A stretch of 64,000 nucleotides of DNA from Aquimarina brevivitae (GTDB lineage: Bacteria; Bacteroidota; Bacteroidia; Flavobacteriales; Flavobacteriaceae): the NCBI RefSeq assembly GCF_004216895.1, contig NZ_SGXE01000002.1:682001-746000 (forward strand), written 5' to 3'. Made by a program: the position numbers and the translations under genes. Each line of letters opens with the position of its first letter. Positions within the stretch are counted from its first letter, which is position 1. This document shows positions 35,120-43,669 of this stretch, in pieces. Below the pieces are notes generated by a model. The model made no database searches. It was given only the letters and a program-made list of their open reading frames with translations, and was not told the DNA's origin.

Positions 35120-36979
35120 ATGAGTCAAGAAACAAAATATACAGAGGATAATATACGGTCCCTAGATTGGAAAGAGCATATTCGTATGCGTCCCGGGATG
35201 TATATCGGTAAGTTAGGAGATGGTTCTTCTCCGGATGATGGAATCTATATTTTACTAAAAGAAGTCTTAGACAACTCCATTGACGAATTTGTCATGGGAG
35301 CAGGAAAAACTATTGAGATTTCTATACAGGGCAATAAAGTAATTGTTAGAGATTATGGTCGTGGGATTCCATTAGGGAAAGTGGTAGATGTAGTGTCTAA
35401 AATGAATACCGGGGGTAAATATGATACCCGGGCTTTTAAAAAATCAGTAGGACTAAATGGTGTAGGAACCAAAGCGGTTAATGCGTTATCTACATTTTTT
35501 AGGGTAGAGTCAACTAGAGATGGAAAATCTGCCTCAGCAGAATTTGAAACCGGTAATCTTACCAACGAAGAAATACTTGATGAAACATCGCGAAGAAAAG
35601 GAACAAAAGTTTCTTTTATACCGGATGATACGATATTTAAAAACTATAAATATAGAAACGAGTATGTAGAGAAGATGCTTAAAAATTATGTGTATCTCAA
35701 TCCAGGATTGACCATAATTTTTAATGGCGAAAAATACTACTCAGAGAATGGTTTAAAAGATCTACTTGCAGAAAGTATCAATGAGGATGATCGGTTATAT
35801 GAAATTATTCACCTAAGAGGTGATGATATTGAAGTAGCTATTACGCATAGTAAAACACAATACAGTGAGGAGTATCATTCCTTTGTTAATGGGCAACATA
35901 CCACGCAAGGAGGTACCCATCAGTCTGCTTTTAGAGAAGCCGTGGTAAAAACGGTACGGGAACATTTCAATAAAAACTATGAAGCAAGCGATATCCGAAA
36001 GTCTATCGTTTCTGCCATTAGTATCAAGGTAATGGAACCGGTTTTTGAAAGTCAAACTAAGACAAAATTAGGTTCTACCGATATGGGCGGTGATTTGCCA
36101 ACGGTACGTACCTATATCAACGATTTTGTAAAAACAGCACTCGATAATTATTTACATAAAAACACAGAAACCGCCGAAAAATTACAGCGTAAAATATTAC
36201 AAGCGGAGCGGGAACGAAAAGAGTTATCCGGTATTCGAAAATTGGCAAAAGAACGTGCTAAAAAAGCGAGTTTGCACAATAAAAAGCTTCGAGATTGTCG
36301 GGTACACTTAACCGATAGCAAAAAAGAGCGAAACCTAGAAAGTACGTTATTCATTACTGAGGGGGATTCCGCTAGTGGTTCTATCACAAAATCCAGAGAT
36401 GTTAATACACAAGCCGTATTTAGTCTTAGGGGTAAGCCACTGAACAGCTACAATATGAGCAAAAAGATTGTGTATGAAAATGAAGAATTCAATCTTTTGC
36501 AAGCAGCGCTTAATATTGAAGAGTCAATGGAAGACTTGCGGTATAATAATATTGTAATTGCCACCGATGCTGATGTCGATGGAATGCATATTAGATTACT
36601 GCTAATAACCTTTTTTCTTCAATTTTTTCCAGAATTGATAAAAGAAGGTCACCTCTACATATTACAAACTCCTTTATTTAGGGTAAGAAATAAAAAGGAA
36701 ACGATTTACTGTTATTCTGAGCAAGAAAAGCGTGATGCTGTCGAAAAGCTTAAGGGAAAACCTGAAATTACCAGGTTTAAAGGGTTAGGAGAGATCTCAC
36801 CTGATGAGTTTAAGCATTTTATTGGAGAGGATATACGTTTAGATCCAGTAATGCTGGACAAAGAGAAAAGTATAGAGGAATTGCTGTCGTTCTATATGGG
36901 TAAAAACACACCCCAACGACAGGAATTTATTATCGATAACCTCAAAGTAGAATTGGATACCATAGAGGAATTATCATAA
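35120..36979 (+). CDS. parE: DNA topoisomerase IV subunit B
   Basis: A 619-residue type IIA topoisomerase ATPase subunit. N-terminal GHKL ATPase: [42 protein letters not shown]. The TOPRIM has EGDSASGS and DADVDGMHI, and the end reads [23 protein letters not shown]. It decatenates daughter chromosomes with ParC, the next gene 64 bp downstream. The length is that of the shorter Bacteroidetes ParE. Confidence 0.95.
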   Translation: MSQETKYTEDNIRSLDWKEHIRMRPGMYIGKLGDGSSPDDGIYILLKEVLDNSIDEFVMGAGKTIEISIQGNKVIVRDYGRGIPLGKVVDVVSKMNTGGKYDTRAFKKSVGLNGVGTKAVNALSTFFRVESTRDGKSASAEFETGNLTNEEILDETSRRKGTKVSFIPDDTIFKNYKYRNEYVEKMLKNYVYLNPGLTIIFNGEKYYSENGLKDLLAESINEDDRLYEIIHLRGDDIEVAITHSKTQYSEEYHSFVNGQHTTQGGTHQSAFREAVVKTVREHFNKNYEASDIRKSIVSAISIKVMEPVFESQTKTKLGSTDMGGDLPTVRTYINDFVKTALDNYLHKNTETAEKLQRKILQAERERKELSGIRKLAKERAKKASLHNKKLRDCRVHLTDSKKERNLESTLFITEGDSASGSITKSRDVNTQAVFSLRGKPLNSYNMSKKIVYENEEFNLLQAALNIEESMEDLRYNNIVIATDADVDGMHIRLLLITFFLQFFPELIKEGHLYILQTPLFRVRNKKETIYCYSEQEKRDAVEKLKGKPEITRFKGLGEISPDEFKHFIGEDIRLDPVMLDKEKSIEELLSFYMGKNTPQRQEFIIDNLKVELDTIEELS

Positions 36980-37043
36980 AAAAAGCATTCAACATCCTGT
37001 AAAATAATATTAAGTTATTTAATCAAAAGCCCCATAACTACGT

Positions 37044-39701
37044 ATGGATTTGGAAAACGAAAACGAAGAATTACAAAATAACGAGTCCAATCAAAATGAA
37101 CCACAGGAAGAAATAACCAAAGTTTCTGGGATGTATCAGGATTGGTTTTTAGATTATGCATCATACGTAATTCTTGAACGTGCTGTACCTGCTATTGAAG
37201 ATGGATTAAAACCGGTACAACGTAGAATACTGCATTCCATGAAAGACTTAGATGATGGTCGCTATAATAAAGTAGCCAACATCGTTGGTCATACGATGCA
37301 ATACCATCCACACGGTGATGCCAGTATATCTGATGCGATGGTACAGATCGGTCAAAAAGACTTGCTGATTGATATGCAGGGTAACTGGGGTAATATCTTA
37401 ACCGGTGATGGAGCTGCGGCAGCACGATATATTGAAGCTCGATTATCAAAATTTGCTTTGGACGTTGTATACAACCCTAAAGTAACGGATTGGCAATTAT
37501 CGTATGATGGGCGTAAAAAGGAACCCATTAATCTTCCGGTAAAATTTCCATTGTTATTGGCTCAGGGTGCTGAGGGTATCGCAGTAGGTCTGAGTACCAA
37601 GATTTTACCTCACAATTTTATAGAACTCATCGATGCCTCCATAAAGCATTTGCAGGGAAAGCGGTTTAAATTGTTTCCAGACTTTCCAACAGCTGGTATT
37701 GCAGATTTTACGAATTATAATGATGGTAACCGAGGCGGAAAAGCACGGGTGCGTGCTAAAATTTCACAATACGACAAAAATACCTTAGTGATTACAGAAA
37801 TTCCTTTTTCTACAACCACTACTACTTTAATAGACTCTATTCTTAAGGCAAATGATAAAGGAAAGATAAAAGTTAAAAAAATTGAGGATAATACCGCAGC
37901 CGAGGTAGAAATTTTGGTGCATTTGCCATCAGGTATTTCACCAGACAAAACCATTGACGCCTTGTATGCATTTACCAATTGCGAAGTTTCGATTTCTCCA
38001 TTAGCCTGTGTAATTGAAGATAATAAACCGAATTTTATTGGTGTTTCCGAAATGTTAAGACGTTCTACGGACAATACCGTAGAATTATTGAAGCAAGAAT
38101 TAGAGATAGAACTCAATGAGCTCGAAGAACAATGGCATTTTGCATCTTTAGAACGGATTTTTATTGAAAATAGAATTTATCGCGAAATTGAGGAGGAAGA
38201 AACCTGGGAGGGTGTTATAAAAGCTATTGATGAAGGATTAAAGCCACACATCAAACATCTGAAAAGAGCAGTAACAGAAGAGGATATTGTGCGTTTAACC
38301 GAGATTCGAATCAAGCGTATCTCTAAATTTGATATTGATAAAGCGCAACAAAAAATTGAAGCCTTAGAAGACGGTATTGCTAAGGTAAAACACAACCTTG
38401 AGCATCTTATTGACTACGCTATCGCACACTTCAAAAGATTGAAGGACACCTATGGTGCAGGAAAAGAGCGAAAAACCGAAATAAAGATCTTTGATGATAT
38501 TGAGGCGACAAAGGTAGTCATACGTAATACCAAGTTATATGTTAATCGAGAAGAAGGTTTCATAGGTACTTCTTTACGCAAAGATGAATATGTAACGGAT
38601 TGTAGTGATATCGATAATATTATATGTTTTACCGCGGATGGAACGATGATGGTTACTAAAGTGGATAGTAAAACGTTTATTGGTAAAAATATTATCCACG
38701 TTGCTATTTTTAAGAAAAAAGACAAGCGAACCATATACAATATGATTTATCAAGATGGTCGAGGCGGACCGTCTTATGTAAAACGCTTTGCAGTTACTTC
38801 AGTGACTAGAGATAAGGAGTATGATCTAACCAAAGGGAAGAAAGGTTCTAAAGTACATTATTTTTCTGCGAATCCTAACGGTGAAGCGGAAGTCGTTACA
38901 ATTTTCCTAAGACAAACCGGAAGCATCAAAAAATTAAAGTTTGATCTGGATTTTGCAGACTTACTAATTAAGGGTAGAGGTGTAAAAGGTAATTTGGTTA
39001 CTAAGTATAATATTAAAAAAGTTGAACTCAAAGAACAAGGCGTTTCTACCTTAAAGCCTAGAAAAATTTGGTTTGATGATACAGTGCAGCGATTAAATGT
39101 CGATGGTAGAGGAGAGTTGCTTGGAGCCTTTAAGGGAGAGGATAGGCTGCTGATTATAACCCAAAAAGGATTAATTAAAACGATCGTTCCAGAATTAACT
39201 GTTCATTTTGATGACGATATGATTGTTCTGGAAAAATGGAAACCCAACAAACCCATTTCTGCTATCTATTGGGATGGAGAAAAGGAACGCTACTATGTGA
39301 AACGCTTTGTAATTGAAAACCCAGAAAAAGAAGAATACTTTATTTCGGATCATCCAAAGTCGTATCTAGAAATTGTTTCTACCGATTATAAACCAATGGC
39401 AGAAATCGTTTTCTCTAAGAGTAGAGGAAAAGATCAAAGACCCAATGAAGAAATAGATATCGAAGATTTTATTGCGGTCAAAGGAATTAAAGCCCAGGGA
39501 AATCAACTAACTACCCACAAAGTAAAACAATTGAATTTATTGGATCCTTTGCCTTTTGAAGAAGCAGAAGAAACACCAGCAGAAGAAATGGAGGTAATTG
39601 AAGAAGAAACCGTTTCTAATGACAAAGACGATACTGATGGTACTTTGGACACAAAATCTGGCGGTGCGGATAGCGACGGAGAACAAACCAGCTTATTCTA
39701 A
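37044..39701 (+). CDS. parC: DNA topoisomerase IV subunit A
   Basis: An 885-residue breakage-reunion subunit. The catalytic Tyr is residue 129 (AAAARYIEARL). Early sequence YASYVILERAVPAIEDGLKPVQRRILH is the family signature and appears here as two overlapping parts, VPAIEDGLKPVQRRI. The C-terminal half is the beta-pinwheel with GRGVKGNLVTKY-type blades, ending in a low-complexity acidic tail (EEAEETPAEEMEVIEEE). It is paired with parE. Confidence 0.95.
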   Translation: MDLENENEELQNNESNQNEPQEEITKVSGMYQDWFLDYASYVILERAVPAIEDGLKPVQRRILHSMKDLDDGRYNKVANIVGHTMQYHPHGDASISDAMVQIGQKDLLIDMQGNWGNILTGDGAAAARYIEARLSKFALDVVYNPKVTDWQLSYDGRKKEPINLPVKFPLLLAQGAEGIAVGLSTKILPHNFIELIDASIKHLQGKRFKLFPDFPTAGIADFTNYNDGNRGGKARVRAKISQYDKNTLVITEIPFSTTTTTLIDSILKANDKGKIKVKKIEDNTAAEVEILVHLPSGISPDKTIDALYAFTNCEVSISPLACVIEDNKPNFIGVSEMLRRSTDNTVELLKQELEIELNELEEQWHFASLERIFIENRIYREIEEEETWEGVIKAIDEGLKPHIKHLKRAVTEEDIVRLTEIRIKRISKFDIDKAQQKIEALEDGIAKVKHNLEHLIDYAIAHFKRLKDTYGAGKERKTEIKIFDDIEATKVVIRNTKLYVNREEGFIGTSLRKDEYVTDCSDIDNIICFTADGTMMVTKVDSKTFIGKNIIHVAIFKKKDKRTIYNMIYQDGRGGPSYVKRFAVTSVTRDKEYDLTKGKKGSKVHYFSANPNGEAEVVTIFLRQTGSIKKLKFDLDFADLLIKGRGVKGNLVTKYNIKKVELKEQGVSTLKPRKIWFDDTVQRLNVDGRGELLGAFKGEDRLLIITQKGLIKTIVPELTVHFDDDMIVLEKWKPNKPISAIYWDGEKERYYVKRFVIENPEKEEYFISDHPKSYLEIVSTDYKPMAEIVFSKSRGKDQRPNEEIDIEDFIAVKGIKAQGNQLTTHKVKQLNLLDPLPFEEAEETPAEEMEVIEEETVSNDKDDTDGTLDTKSGGADSDGEQTSLF

Positions 39702-39725
39702 TTCAATAGATTTATATAATTTATA

Positions 39726-39765
39726 CAATAAACAAGCCCCTTTTCAAAAAGGGGCTTGTTTATTG
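39726..39765. terminator. Terminator after parC
   Basis: A near-perfect 18-bp stem: CAATAAACAAGCCCCTTT with its complement on the far side around TTCAA. There are GC-rich blocks in the stem and T/A runs on both sides, so it can act in both directions, including for the convergent PhnA gene. Confidence 0.85.
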
Positions 39766-39840
39766 ATATGCTATGGTAACTGATCAGAAAATAGATAAGT
39801 CATACGATTTTCTACTAAATAGGGGTTAACTAATCAGTGC

Positions 39841-40413
39841 TTAGGATTTTTTGACGTATTTAGTGAGGATTACAATTTGCTGTCCGTTGACTTTACCTTC
39901 AATATGCTCAGCATTATCGTATACCAATGAAATATTTCGTACTGCGGTTCCTCTTTTAGCAACAAAGCTAGTTCCCTTTACATCAAGATCTTTAATTAAA
40001 ACCACATTGTCTCCTGCGGTTAAGCGGGCTCCATTAGTATCCAAGTGCTTTATAGCATCCTTATCATCTTGATGATCGTTTGTGGCTTTAGCCCAGGTCA
40101 ATGTTTCTTCATCTAGGTAGAGCATATCCAATAAATCTTGTGGCCAGCCTTCATCTTTAAGTTTGTGTAGCATTCTCCATGCGGTTACCTGTACACCGGG
40201 TACCTGGCTCCACATAGAATCATTGAGGCACCTCCAATGGTTTGGATCTAAATTTTCTGGATTATTGATTTGTTTTTCACAAGTGCTACAAATAACAATC
40301 TGGGCATCAAAACCTACATTTGGGGATTCCGGAACGTTATAGACTATAAGCTCTTCAGGCTTGCTACATAACTCGCAGCAAGAGTTACTTCTTTCTGTTA
40401 AATAGTTATCCAT
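39841..40413 (-). CDS. PhnA-domain zinc-ribbon protein
   Basis: A 190-residue protein. The N-terminal part has two CxxC pairs (CCELC at residues 12-16 and CSTC at about 37-40) as in zinc ribbons. The C-terminal domain (NGARLTAGDNVVLIKDLDVKG and RGTAVRNISL) is the PhnA/YjdM family. Despite the name, these are not part of the phosphonate pathway proper. The gene stands alone, with no phn genes near it. Confidence 0.88.
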   Translation of the reverse strand: MDNYLTERSNSCCELCSKPEELIVYNVPESPNVGFDAQIVICSTCEKQINNPENLDPNHWRCLNDSMWSQVPGVQVTAWRMLHKLKDEGWPQDLLDMLYLDEETLTWAKATNDHQDDKDAIKHLDTNGARLTAGDNVVLIKDLDVKGTSFVAKRGTAVRNISLVYDNAEHIEGKVNGQQIVILTKYVKKS

Positions 40414-40504
40414 ATCATGAAAATGAAGTTAACTTTATTTTTAATTATTTGATTATTAATTATTTAAATATATATATCTAAAGTGAAAGTTTAATAAAAA
40501 TAAA

Positions 40505-40533
40505 GAACTGTTACTTTACTTTGGTAACAGTTC
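40505..40533 (-). terminator. Terminator inside the 3' end of the lipoprotein gene
   Basis: A 10-bp perfect stem GAACTGTTAC/GTAACAGTTC (loop TTTACTTTG) that overlaps the stop codon, with a T-rich tract on the minus strand. Confidence 0.75.
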
Positions 40534-40891
40534 CGCGTTGTTTATTAGAAGATCCTACTAAGCCATATTCGAAGGTATAGGTATTCTTATTGGTAGTTAA
40601 GATCTTCATATGTAGTGCTTTTTGTTCAGCCATATTTTTTGGATTGATTTTCTTAACGATATACTCGCAATCATTAATCCATCGAATAGCGGAAGTATCA
40701 CTCTTTCCCTGAAAATAATCGATTTCTAAGGTGTCATTTCGTACAAATGTAGTCTTAGCAAGTTCTCCATCAATTAGCGCTTCAAATTCAAAGGTTCCAG
40801 TATGAAAATCAGTACAATTTCGTTCTGCAGAGGTACAACTTATGACAAGCAGTGTAGAGATAATTAAAATAAGCGGATATAAAACCTTCAC
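40511..40891 (-). CDS. Small lipoprotein, often mislabelled 'DNA topoisomerase IV'
   Basis: A 126-residue lipoprotein with lipobox VISC near residue 19. The mature part has CTDFHTGTFEFEALIDGE, AIRWINDCEYIVKKINPKN and TYTFEYGLVGSSNKQRGTV. As I recall, flavobacterial homologues carry the label DNA topoisomerase IV purely because they lie near parC; nothing here resembles topoisomerase. The start must be GTG at 40891 because an in-frame stop precedes it. A -7-like TAATTTTG (minus, 40920-40927) is upstream. Confidence 0.8.
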   Translation of the reverse strand: MKVLYPLILIISTLLVISCTSAERNCTDFHTGTFEFEALIDGELAKTTFVRNDTLEIDYFQGKSDTSAIRWINDCEYIVKKINPKNMAEQKALHMKILTTNKNTYTFEYGLVGSSNKQRGTVTKVK

Positions 40892-40967
40892 GTAATTGTA
40901 ATTTTATGGGTGTAGGTTGCAAAATTAAAGTTATTTATCAGAATACGATACATTTCGACCGTTTCAT

Positions 40968-41459
40968 TTACAGTGGCGCATACGATTTAAAGGTTCCGTT
41001 TTTATAAAACAATACAATTTTTTCAATAGCCTGATCCGTAAAGGTAGTATTGTCTACGGGTACGTTGAGTTGTTCCTTAGGTTTAGGACCAGAGGTAGAA
41101 AAAACGTTCTCTTCCTCGTTAGAACCACTAAACAAGTCTGATGCTTGTTGTGGTTCTTGTAAATTGTTCTTAGCTGGAGTAGTAGAAGTTTTGATTACCT
41201 CCTTGGCAGTCGTATCGTTTGATTGATTTGATGCAGGAGGAAAGCTTCCTTCGTTATACAACAACCAATGCAGACTGACTTCAGGATATGCTTCAACGAT
41301 GCGCATAACAAAGTCTAAACTTGGTTTGTTTCTACCTGATAGAATATGTGATATAGAGGACCTCCCTACACCCATAGCGTCGGCAAACGCAGAAGCAGAT
41401 ATGGTATAGTGATCCATTATTTTTTCAATACGTTTTCCAAAATCTTTAGTGTTGACCAT
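40968..41459 (-). CDS. XRE-family repressor
   Basis: A 163-residue protein. Residues about 6-60 form an XRE helix-turn-helix (ASAFADAMGVGRSSISHILSGRNKPS). The rest is a low-complexity polar tail rich in Ser, Thr, Asn and Gln, ending in a hydrophobic LYKNGTFKSYAPL. It is transcribed away from an M14 carboxypeptidase gene across 395 bp full of dyad sites, two of which lie over its own -7 element and start codon, which implies autorepression. Confidence 0.88.
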   Translation of the reverse strand: MVNTKDFGKRIEKIMDHYTISASAFADAMGVGRSSISHILSGRNKPSLDFVMRIVEAYPEVSLHWLLYNEGSFPPASNQSNDTTAKEVIKTSTTPAKNNLQEPQQASDLFSGSNEEENVFSTSGPKPKEQLNVPVDNTTFTDQAIEKIVLFYKNGTFKSYAPL

Positions 41460-41783
41460 TGTAAACAGTTTAAAACTATTGAGTGTGTTACAAAGGTAAA
41501 CAATTATCGCTGAACTATTTGTTTACATATGTAAAAAGTAATTCTACTAAAAAACGTGTATTAAAGTTAATATTCATTAAAAACGCATTAAACAACTGAA
41601 AAATAGTGTATTACTCTAAAAATATTAAGCTATAAATTAAAATGGCATTTATCATAAGAGTTATCGTTTTTTATACTGAATACGTATTTACAGTTGTAAA
41701 CATACACCCTGAATTTAGTCTGTTACTTTTGTAAACAATTATTGTTTACAGTTGTAAATCTAACTTAGGTTTACATTTGTAAT
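41452..41783. promoter_or_regulatory. Operator array between XRE repressor and M14 carboxypeptidase genes
   Basis: Sites like TTTACAnnTGTAAA recur. Exact: TTTACATATGTAAA at 41522-41535, TTTACAGTTGTAAA at 41687-41700 and again at 41745-41758. One mismatch: 41770-41783. Two mismatches: 41452-41465 (over the repressor start), 41487-41500 (over its -7) and 41722-41735. Also a 19-bp palindrome, GTAAACAAT-T-ATTGTTTAC, at 41731-41749 joining two sites. An extra site with one mismatch, 42134-42147, is inside the carboxypeptidase gene. I infer that the XRE protein binds them. The rest of the 395-bp gap holds no gene. Confidence 0.7.
41491..41498 (-). promoter_or_regulatory. -7 element of the XRE gene
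   Basis: TACCTTTG on the minus strand, 31 bp before the start codon; no TTG at the usual -33 distance. It lies within a repressor-like dyad. Confidence 0.5.
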
Positions 41784-41830
41784 CTTAAAAATTCTACCTA
41801 CATACAGGTATAAATCTTCCAAAACTATAG

Positions 41831-41838
41831 TATTTTTG
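41831..41838 (+). promoter_or_regulatory. -7 element of the M14 carboxypeptidase gene
   Basis: TATTTTTG, 16 bp before the ATG at 41855, close to the last dyad at 41770-41783; no -33 TTG at the expected spacing. Confidence 0.5.
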
Positions 41839-41854
41839 AAGTATAAACACAGTT

Positions 41855-43012
41855 ATGGATCCACAACAATTACATTCTTTGTATCTAAGGCATAAGGAAG
41901 CTTCTTTACACGGACGATATATCTCTTCTAATCATATACAACCCTTAATTGATAGGTTACGGAATAGACTGTCCATCAAAATCATTGGTCATTCAGAGAA
42001 AGATCAGCCCATATACAAACTTTCTTTAGGATCAGGGAGCATCCAATTGGTGTATTGGTCGCAGATGCACGGCAATGAAAGTACTACGACTAAGGCTGTC
42101 TTTGATTTTATAAACATGTTGACGCAATCAAAGTATACATTTGTAAACAAGATACTGGAAACCTGCACACTACATATTATTCCAATGCTTAATCCAGATG
42201 GTGCTAATGCGTATACACGGCTTAATGCAAATAAGGTAGACCTCAATCGCGATGCTCAGCAACGCACCCAAAGGGAAAGTGTTATCTTAGATAAGGAACT
42301 ACGTGCTATACATCCAGATGTTGCTTTTAATCTACATGGCCAACGCACCATTTTTAGTGCAGGTTCTAAACGTAAGTCTGCTATCGTTTCCTTTTTGTCC
42401 CCTGCTGCTAATGCTGACCGTGGGCTTACGGATAGCAGAAAAATTGCAATGGATATTATTCTTGAAATGAATACCATTTTACAAACTGTAATTCCAGATC
42501 AAGTGGGTAGGTATGATGATGGGTTTAATATCAATTGTGTTGGTGATACGTTGGCGAATAGAGATGTTCCTGTCATCCTTTTTGAAGCTGGGCATCATCC
42601 TGATGATTATGATCGCGAAATAACCCGAAAACTTATTTTTTATGCCTTAGTATCATCTGCTCATTATATCAGTACAGCAGATAATTTAGGTGAAGGGTAT
42701 GATGCTTACTTTTCAATACCTGAAAATGAAAAACTTTTCTATGATATCGTTATCCGCAATGTCATTTTAAATGAAAAAAACGTGGATATTGCTGTTCAGT
42801 ATGAAGAAATTTTAGATGATGATGTAGTAAAGTTCTTACCAAAAGTCTCTAAAATTGGAGATCTTAGAAAATTTTATGGTCACCGAGAAATCTTAGGTCA
42901 AAAAAGGGTCATACGCAACGAAAACGTTAGAAATCAAATACTCCCAGACACTATATTGTTAAAATTTTATTTAGATGCTGAATTATTCTCAACAGAATTA
43001 GTAAAAAGTTAA
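41855..43012 (+). CDS. M14-family zinc carboxypeptidase
   Basis: A 385-residue peptidase of the M14 family. The zinc ligands are H72 and E75 in QMHGNEST, the later His is in FNLHGQ, and the substrate region reads MLNPDGANAYTRLNANKVDLNRDA. The catalytic Glu is in FEAGHH. There is no signal peptide, so it may be cytosolic or a deacylase-like member rather than a secreted carboxypeptidase. The gene is divergent from the XRE gene and may be under its control; an operator-like site lies within it. Substrate unknown. Confidence 0.88.
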   Translation: MDPQQLHSLYLRHKEASLHGRYISSNHIQPLIDRLRNRLSIKIIGHSEKDQPIYKLSLGSGSIQLVYWSQMHGNESTTTKAVFDFINMLTQSKYTFVNKILETCTLHIIPMLNPDGANAYTRLNANKVDLNRDAQQRTQRESVILDKELRAIHPDVAFNLHGQRTIFSAGSKRKSAIVSFLSPAANADRGLTDSRKIAMDIILEMNTILQTVIPDQVGRYDDGFNINCVGDTLANRDVPVILFEAGHHPDDYDREITRKLIFYALVSSAHYISTADNLGEGYDAYFSIPENEKLFYDIVIRNVILNEKNVDIAVQYEEILDDDVVKFLPKVSKIGDLRKFYGHREILGQKRVIRNENVRNQILPDTILLKFYLDAELFSTELVKS

Positions 43013-43087
43013 AATAAAAATCGTGATTAGTCGATTTTTCTGCTAAATTTGCAATCTAATTAATCGGGAAAATAATATAGAACTACT

Positions 43088-43567
43088 ATGGCCAAGTTTA
43101 AATTAGACGAAGTTGATCACCAGATCTTAGACATGCTAATCGAAAATACCCGTACACCGTTTACGGATATTGCAAAAAAATTATTAATTTCTGCAGGTAC
43201 GGTGCACGTACGTGTTAAGAAAATGGAAGAAGCCGGAATTATTGAAGGTTCATCGCTGACATTGGATTATAAAAAATTAGGATATTCTTTTATAGCCTAT
43301 GTTGGGATTTACTTACAAAATACCTCACAGACCAAATTTGTGTTAGAAAGAATATATGATATTCCATTTGTAACAGTAGCACATATTACTACTGGCAAAT
43401 TTAATATCTTTTGTAAAGTAAGAGCAAAAGACACCAATCATGCTAAAGAAATTATTTTTAAATTAGATGATATTGATGGAGTATATAGAACAGAAACGAT
43501 GATTTCTTTAGAGGAAAGCATTAATGATAAGAAGCGTTTAATGCACTCTATTTTTCAAGATATGTAA
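43088..43567 (+). CDS. Lrp/AsnC-family regulator
   Basis: A 159-residue protein with an N-terminal AsnC-type helix-turn-helix (DEVDHQILDMLIENTRTPFTDIA, abbreviated here as HQILDMLIENTRTPFTDIA) and a C-terminal RAM ligand-binding domain (YVGIYLQNTS, TTGKFNIFCKVRA). It probably senses an amino acid. It has a -7 element TAAATTTG at 43044-43051 and a terminator downstream, so it is transcribed alone. Target unknown. Confidence 0.9.
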   Translation: MAKFKLDEVDHQILDMLIENTRTPFTDIAKKLLISAGTVHVRVKKMEEAGIIEGSSLTLDYKKLGYSFIAYVGIYLQNTSQTKFVLERIYDIPFVTVAHITTGKFNIFCKVRAKDTNHAKEIIFKLDDIDGVYRTETMISLEESINDKKRLMHSIFQDM

Positions 43568-43593
43568 GGGTATTCCATTACCATAAACTATAG

Positions 43594-43623
43594 AAACCCT
43601 TTAAGTAATTGCTTAAGGGGTTT
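43594..43623 (+). terminator. Intrinsic terminator of the Lrp-family gene
   Basis: Stem AACCCTTTAAG/CTTAAGGGGTT (one G-U pair), loop TAATTG, followed by T run. Confidence 0.85.
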
Positions 43624-43669
43624 TTTATTATAAAATTGTTTAACCACACAATCATTGACCACCACAACT

